From the NCBI RefSeq assembly GCF_040024445.1, contig NZ_CP157276.1:1984001-2048000 (forward strand): a DNA stretch of 64,000 bases, read 5' to 3'. A program made the position numbers and the translations under genes. The notes beneath the pieces are model-generated. The model had not been told where the DNA came from. It saw only the letters and a list, made by a program, of their open reading frames with translations, and searched no databases. Below are positions 59,960 to 64,000 of the stretch, one piece after another. Source of the stretch: Prescottella soli. Lineage in GTDB: Bacteria; Actinomycetota; Actinomycetes; Mycobacteriales; Mycobacteriaceae. Every line of letters starts with the position of its first letter. The stretch's first letter is position 1.

Positions 59960-60751
59960 TCAGACCACGCCCGGAATCAGTGCCTTCCGGTCGGTCGGGT
60001 ACTCGTCGAACTTCTCCTGATACCACTTGTGCGTCGCCAGCGCCCGGGGGATGAGGTTACCGGCGGTGATGAGGAAGATGACCACGCCGGCCAGCGACCA
60101 AGTCAGCAACGCGAAGCCGGCCCAGGCGATCAGCTCGCCGAGATACGCAGGGCTGGAGACGAATCGGAAGCCGCCACCCATCGGGATGCGGTACTCGGTG
60201 GCTCCGGGGTTGTTCTTGTCGCGCAGGTTGCGGACGATCGACTCGGAGCTCACCAGCAGCGCGAAGCCGCTCAGGTAGATCACCAAACCGACCAGGAACC
60301 GCGGATCGGTGAGCCACTCGGTGCCGTACTGGTGCATGTAGTCGTGGCTGAAGAAGGCGCCGTTGAGGTAGCCGTGCATGCACGTCACCAGCATGCCCAT
60401 ACCGATGACGGAGACGTTGAACGTGCTGCGCTTGCCCGGGACCTGCCGGATCGACAGCGGGAAGAACCAGCCACGGTTTGCGTAGTGCAGCAGCCACACC
60501 GCCGCCAGCACCATCGACGTGGGCTCGAACCGGTTGGGGCCGGTGAGGTAGAAGACTGCGAACACGACGGTCGCGGGAATCTCCATCAGCCACCACCCGA
60601 GCTTCGGGTTCAGGTTGAAGCCGAGATTCGTCGACGAGAAGCGGCCGTACGAGCTCTGCGCAAAGAACCCCCCGACGATCACGAACGCCGCGAAGGCGAA
60701 CGCGCAGGTCAGGACGGTGTCATAGACGGTGTTACCGGTATACCAGTGCAT
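59960..60751 (-). CDS. steroid 5-alpha-reductase (SRD5A/DUF1295-type) homolog
   Basis: The protein is 263 aa with about six or seven membrane helices. The C-terminal half, YRIPMGGGFRFVSSPAYLGE followed by LIAWAGFALLTWS, mirrors the SRD5A1/2 signature for NADPH and steroid binding, ending HKWYQEKFDEYPTDRKALIP. It probably reduces the delta-4 bond of 3-oxo-steroids. ATG 60751 has AAGGA upstream. A KstR-like box lies 74 bases upstream (60825-60838), tying it to sterol control. Confidence 0.85.
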   Translation of the reverse strand: MHWYTGNTVYDTVLTCAFAFAAFVIVGGFFAQSSYGRFSSTNLGFNLNPKLGWWLMEIPATVVFAVFYLTGPNRFEPTSMVLAAVWLLHYANRGWFFPLSIRQVPGKRSTFNVSVIGMGMLVTCMHGYLNGAFFSHDYMHQYGTEWLTDPRFLVGLVIYLSGFALLVSSESIVRNLRDKNNPGATEYRIPMGGGFRFVSSPAYLGELIAWAGFALLTWSLAGVVIFLITAGNLIPRALATHKWYQEKFDEYPTDRKALIPGVV

Positions 60752-60824
60752 CGAAATCCTTCGGTGAGCGCGGTCGGCACAGCGCGCGTCACTCGGCCAC
60801 ACCCACCACGAACCATCAGCAAAC

Positions 60825-60838
60825 TGGAACATGTTCTA
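60825..60838. promoter_or_regulatory. KstR-like box upstream of 5-alpha-reductase
   Basis: TGGAACATGTTCTA matches TnnAACnnGTTnnA, with an uninterrupted GAACATGTTC centre. It lies 74-87 bases upstream of ATG 60751. Confidence 0.6.
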
Positions 60839-60921
60839 CCACGCCGGGGAATCGTCGGTCGACACCTTTCCGGACACCAGTCCACATATGTGGAACTTGA
60901 CCGAGACAGAAGGCGCGGCGA

Positions 60922-61131
60922 CTACGCCGCCGATGCCGCGCCCAGTTCGATCGCCAGGACGCCGGCGATGAGACCGAACGCGGCGACGTAACAGACAGCG
61001 GTCGGCAGCAGCGACCATCGTTGTCGACCACCGTCGGAAGCCTTGAAGCACAACGTTCCCTCCACCTCGACGACGATGGCGCCGGCCGCAGCTGCCGCCC
61101 ATGCTGTCCGAGATCGATCGGGTCGCGGCAC
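60922..61131 (-). pseudogene. truncated SMR (EmrE-like) multidrug transporter remnant
   Basis: A 69-codon frame reads AGAIVVEVEGTLCFKASDGG then SLLPTAVCYVAAFGLIAGVLA, which aligns by eye with the first two helices of EmrE-type proteins, including the membrane-embedded Glu. It ends at a stop where helix 3 should begin, about 40 residues short, and no matching continuation is seen downstream. No good start with ribosome binding site is present. It is read as a decayed gene; a divergent short protein is the alternative. Confidence 0.5.
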
Positions 61132-61192
61132 TGGCGGTGTTCGACCCGCGAGGAATCCTCAACCCGGCCGCGGGTACTGACCTCGCCGGTGG

Positions 61193-62209
61193 TCAGTCCG
61201 GCCGCGGACCGAAGGTGTCGAGCATGACGATCGGCCGGTCGTCCCCGCGCGACTTCGCGTCGATCTCGAGAAGTCCCGCGAACGCCTTCGCGGTGTAGAC
61301 GGGGTCGAGGGGGACGTCGTACTCGGTGCCGACGCGCTGCGCCGCCCGACCCTCGGCGGTGGCGTACCCGTATCCGGGACCGAGATATTCGCGGGTCACG
61401 GTGAGCTCGGCCGCGTCGAGGTCGACGTCGTCGAGCTTCGCGCCCCGCCGACGCAGCAGCGACTCGGTCCGGCGGGCGAGGTCGCGGATCTCGTGCGGAC
61501 CGAGTGGGAGGGTGTCGTTGACGACGACCGCGACGACACCGGTACTGAGGCCGGCCAGTTGCAGACCCAGCAGCAGGCCCGCGACGGTTCCACCGGACCC
61601 GACCGGGGCGACGATCTGCGCCGGCTCCGGGATCTCACCGGCCTCCACCTGCGCACCCAACTCCAGGCCCACCTCGACGTAACCGACCGCCCCGATCGGG
61701 GAGGAGCCGCCCGGGGGCAGGTAGTACGGCAGCCGGCCACCGCGGATGTTGCGGAGCATCAGGTACGGCGCGGCCGCGAACGTGCGGAACTTGTTCCGTG
61801 TGAAGTGCAGCGCGGCGCCGGACCGCTCCAACCGTCCGAGCTGGGCGCGGACGTGGTCGTCGACGGGCTGGTCGATCAGGGCGACAGCCGTCTCGATGTC
61901 GAACTGCCTGGCGTACAACGCGGTCGCCAGACCCCAATTGGTGCCGAGGCCACCGACGGTGATGATCCGCTTGGACTTGCGGGCAATCACGTCCGGGATG
62001 ATCCACTCGAGCTTGCGCACCTTGTTGCCGCCCCAGCCGCCGGACCCGTACACGCTGTCGTCCTTGAGCCAGATCCGGTTTCGAGTTCCGAGTCCCTCGA
62101 GCTTCCGGACCGGGGTGGGCGATTCCCCGAGGCGGACATACGGAAGCGATTCGACGAGCTGAGGGAAGCGTCGATGCAGTTGGGGCGGGGTGGTCGTCAC
62201 GTCACGCAT
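61193..62209 (-). CDS. PLP-dependent enzyme (D-cysteine desulfhydrase / ACC deaminase family)
   Basis: Fold-type II enzyme of 338 aa. GGNKVRKLEWI carries the PLP lysine, TVGGLGTNWGLATALYA and VGSGGTVAGLLLGLQLAGL bind cofactor. Members deaminate D-cysteine or 1-aminocyclopropane-1-carboxylate; the family residues that separate these were not resolved. ATG 62209 overlaps the HIT gene stop by 8 bases; the frame upstream to 62326 overlaps HIT coding and is rejected. Confidence 0.85.
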   Translation of the reverse strand: MRDVTTTPPQLHRRFPQLVESLPYVRLGESPTPVRKLEGLGTRNRIWLKDDSVYGSGGWGGNKVRKLEWIIPDVIARKSKRIITVGGLGTNWGLATALYARQFDIETAVALIDQPVDDHVRAQLGRLERSGAALHFTRNKFRTFAAAPYLMLRNIRGGRLPYYLPPGGSSPIGAVGYVEVGLELGAQVEAGEIPEPAQIVAPVGSGGTVAGLLLGLQLAGLSTGVVAVVVNDTLPLGPHEIRDLARRTESLLRRRGAKLDDVDLDAAELTVTREYLGPGYGYATAEGRAAQRVGTEYDVPLDPVYTAKAFAGLLEIDAKSRGDDRPIVMLDTFGPRPD

Positions 62210-62630
62210 CCTGCACTCCGAGCCGTCCGCGGATCGAACCCGCCAGGTAGTCGAGGTCGGCTCGCGGCGGCGTGCCGGGCCGACCGCGCAGACCGAACCC
62301 GTCACCCACTGTCCGCGGCACCACATGGAGGTGCACGTGGAACACCTCCTGACCGGCCGTCACCCCGTCTGCGAGGAAGAAGTTGATTCCGTCCGCAGCC
62401 ACCGTGCTCTCACGCAACGCGGCCGCCATCCGCTGCCCCACTCGGAAGAGGCGACCGCCGTCGACGGGGTCGAGCGCGGCCAGGTTCGCGGCGTGCGTCT
62501 TGGGCACCACCAGCAGGTGACCGGGCGTGAACGGCCGGATGTCCATGAACGCAATCGTGTGCTCGTCGTCGTACACGATGCTCGCCTCGGCCTCGCCCTC
62601 GACGATGGCGCAGAACACGCAGTGACTCAT
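62202..62630 (-). CDS. HIT-family nucleotide hydrolase/transferase
   Basis: The protein is 142 aa. CVFCAIVEGEAEA (zinc-type N terminus) and the histidine triad HVHLHVVPR define the family, which hydrolyses AMP conjugates or dinucleoside polyphosphates. A TAACAT hexamer 8 bases before ATG 62630 hints at a leaderless start. It is translationally linked to the PLP enzyme. Confidence 0.92.
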   Translation of the reverse strand: MSHCVFCAIVEGEAEASIVYDDEHTIAFMDIRPFTPGHLLVVPKTHAANLAALDPVDGGRLFRVGQRMAAALRESTVAADGINFFLADGVTAGQEVFHVHLHVVPRTVGDGFGLRGRPGTPPRADLDYLAGSIRGRLGVQDA

Positions 62631-62641
62631 GTTTGACGATG

Positions 62642-63196
62642 TTATGCGGCAAACGCCGGCGCGACGTAGCTTCGTACCATGTTTCGTTCCGCCTCCGTGT
62701 CGGAGGCGGGCCACGCCAGCAGTGCCAGCACCACTCGGACGATCCATTGTCCGGCCGCGTCGTCCGTCGCGATCCCGGTGAGCGTCGTCGCGATCCGGGT
62801 GAGATCGGGCGACGCGACAAGGAATTCGTCGGCCGCGCCGGAGCGGGTGTGCGCGAACCAGTGGGACAGCGTCGGGTCGGCGCGCACCGCGGCCACCGAC
62901 GTGAGTATCGCCTCGACCACCCGATCGGCGCCGTCGAGCCCGTCGACGGCCTGCCGCACACGGTCCGCGACGCCGGCCGCGCCCGCCGACACGACCGCTG
63001 CCACCAGTGCCGGCTTACCGCCGACGTAGCGGTAGAGCGTCGCCCGCGAACACCCCGCCCGCTCGGCGACGTCGACCGCGCTCACCCGATCGAATCCACG
63101 CTCGAGGAACAACTCCGTGGCCGCGGCCGTGATCCGCTCGACCGCGAGCACGCGCCGCCGCCCGCCCGCCAGCCAGTCGTCCGCTCCCCCGGCCAT
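62642..63196 (-). CDS. TetR-family transcriptional regulator
   Basis: The protein is 184 aa. The N-terminal helix-turn-helix reads VSAVDVAERAGCSRATLYRYVGGK (split around residues 38-61); the rest is a typical TetR ligand domain. It is divergent from the P450 gene, its probable target. A palindrome GTCTCA-N3-TGAGAC lies 28-42 bases upstream. ATG 63196 has GGAG 6 bases before it; GTG 63217 is in frame but less likely. Confidence 0.88.
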   Translation of the reverse strand: MAGGADDWLAGGRRRVLAVERITAAATELFLERGFDRVSAVDVAERAGCSRATLYRYVGGKPALVAAVVSAGAAGVADRVRQAVDGLDGADRVVEAILTSVAAVRADPTLSHWFAHTRSGAADEFLVASPDLTRIATTLTGIATDDAAGQWIVRVVLALLAWPASDTEAERNMVRSYVAPAFAA

Positions 63197-63223
63197 CCGC
63201 ACTCCGATCACCCGCACACCTTC

Positions 63224-63238
63224 GTCTCAGTGTGAGAC
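63224..63238. promoter_or_regulatory. palindrome GTCTCA-GTG-TGAGAC, candidate TetR operator
   Basis: A perfect 6-bp inverted repeat with a 3-base centre in the divergent TetR/P450 region, located close to the TetR start as expected for an autorepressor. Confidence 0.6.
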
Positions 63239-63409
63239 ATACTCGCCGATCGGTCTACAACACGCTTCTCGCGACCGCGGCACCCACCAGCACGGACGCA
63301 CGACGCCGCCACCAACCGGAGACACCGCGAAACCCCTGGTGAAGTACCCCTTCTCACTTCTCCCCGAACCATTGACACACGTCGCCGACGCCGGGAACGG
63401 TGAAGAAGA

Positions 63410-63423
63410 TGCAACACGTTCGA
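63410..63423. promoter_or_regulatory. KstR-like box upstream of P450
   Basis: TGCAACACGTTCGA matches TnnAACnnGTTnnA. It ends 20 bases before the P450 GTG, where a bound repressor would block transcription. Confidence 0.45.
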
Positions 63424-63443
63424 ACACAGTGAAGGGATGGCCC

Positions 63444-64000
63444 GTGACCGCGACACCACTGGACGGCATCGACATATTCGATCCCGAGCACCTCGACGAC
63501 CCGTACGCCCTCTACGCGGCGCTGCGCGAACACGCGCCCGTCTACCGGGTGCCCGGCACCGACTTCCACCTGGTGTCGTCGTGGGCGCTGGTGACGGAGG
63601 CGCTCGCCCGGCCAGACGACTTCTCGTCGAACCTCACCGGCGCGATGGTGCACCAGCCCGGCGGCCCACCGGTCACGTTCGACATGGACGGCGGCGGCCG
63701 GGCCGTCCACGTCCTCGCCACCGCGGACGATCCCGCCCACGCGCTGCACCGCAAGCTCGTCCTGGCGACGCTCGCCAAGCGCATCCGCACGCTCGGCCCC
63801 ACCGTCGACACGCTCGTCGACGAACTGTGGGACGCAGGCCTGAGATCGGACGGCTCGTTCGAGTGGGCCCGCGACATGGCCGACAAGCTGCCTCTCGCGC
63901 TCGTCGCGAGCCTGATCGGGCTGCCGCAGGAGGACGTCCCACAGCTGCTGGCGTGGGCGTACGACAGCACCGAACTGATCGGCGGCATCGTGACCGGTGA
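63444..64000 (+). CDS. cytochrome P450 (5' part, runs off the window)
   Basis: GTG 63444 (AAGGGA upstream) opens a frame still open at the window end, 185 codons seen. It begins VTATPLDGIDIFDPEHLDDP and contains FHLVSSWALVTEALARPDDFSS and ATADDPAHALHRKLVLATL, the typical bacterial P450 N-terminal fold including the helix C region; the I-helix and heme Cys lie beyond 64000. Substrate unknown; a KstR-like box and TetR palindrome upstream suggest control by sterol or another ligand. Confidence 0.85.
   Translation, partial: MTATPLDGIDIFDPEHLDDPYALYAALREHAPVYRVPGTDFHLVSSWALVTEALARPDDFSSNLTGAMVHQPGGPPVTFDMDGGGRAVHVLATADDPAHALHRKLVLATLAKRIRTLGPTVDTLVDELWDAGLRSDGSFEWARDMADKLPLALVASLIGLPQEDVPQLLAWAYDSTELIGGIVTG

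Noticed and set aside
63437-64000. Plus-strand frame with Arg-rich product at the right edge
   Set aside because: The frame starting at GTG 63444 gives a clear cytochrome P450, so this neighbouring frame is a shadow.
1-64000. CRISPR arrays, insertion sequences, integrases, prophage or toxin-antitoxin pairs
   Set aside because: No repeat-spacer pattern, transposase, integrase or phage motif was seen on either strand.

Overview
The window is high-GC actinobacterial DNA from the Mycobacteriales. Gene content and order suggest Rhodococcus, possibly the Rhodococcus/Prescottella equi lineage; that assignment is inference. Much of it follows the Mycobacterium tuberculosis Rv0780-Rv0817 block: lmeA, a thioredoxin, cysA2, sseC, a nitrobindin-like protein, an aminodeoxychorismate-lyase-like gene, ygfZ, a DUF3073 gene, purM, purF, purL, pepC, purQS, purC, ptrB and emrB. 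No rRNA, tRNA, CRISPR array, insertion sequence or phage gene was seen.

Layout. 0.2-3.5 kb: envelope/thiol/sulfur operon (lmeA, thioredoxin, DUF4395, cysA2-type sulfurtransferase, sseC), with a 28-codon polycysteine leader peptide inside it. 3.5-7.3 kb: secreted cutinase-like hydrolase, a 35-residue membrane peptide, a nitrobindin-like protein and a secreted protein with two KstR-like boxes. 7.3-13.5 kb: cydABDC (cytochrome bd oxidase and its ABC exporter). 13.5-17.5 kb: leaderless divergent pabC-like and ygfZ genes, MOSC protein, asparaginase, DUF3073. 17.6-26.5 kb: purM, purF and purL with small enzymes, a CPBP protease and an Abhydrolase_9 protein between them. 27.0-33.3 kb: an accessory catabolic module (cyclase, two acyl-CoA ligases, SDR) with an XRE-TetR fusion regulator. 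33.4-40.8 kb: a second secreted paralog, pepC, small redox/hydrolase genes, purQS, glutathione peroxidase. 40.8-46.3 kb: dicarboxylate symporter with a divergent CitA/CitB-type two-component system, then an MHS transporter. 46.3-50.9 kb: ptrB, purC, emrB-like exporter. 50.9-55.0 kb: a cobalamin-riboswitch operon with a BtuFCD-type importer, a CbiX-ferredoxin fusion and an Rdx-family protein. 55.2-64.0 kb: aldehyde dehydrogenase, fatty-acid CoA ligase, AraC regulator, OB-fold protein, steroid 5-alpha-reductase homolog, SMR remnant, PLP enzyme, HIT protein, TetR regulator and the 5' part of a P450.

How it fits together. Six purine genes (purM, F, L, Q, S, C) are interspersed with unrelated housekeeping genes. 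Many genes overlap by 4 bases (ATGA/GTGA), indicating translational coupling. Several genes have a TANNNT hexamer ending 6-7 bases before an ATG/GTG and so are probably leaderless. The most interesting regulatory signals are: the polycysteine leader; a GTTCA-N7-TGAAC operator shared by the two promoters of the 27-33 kb module; KstR-like boxes before the 5-alpha-reductase, the P450 and a secreted protein; and the B12 riboswitch operon with its unusual distal genes.
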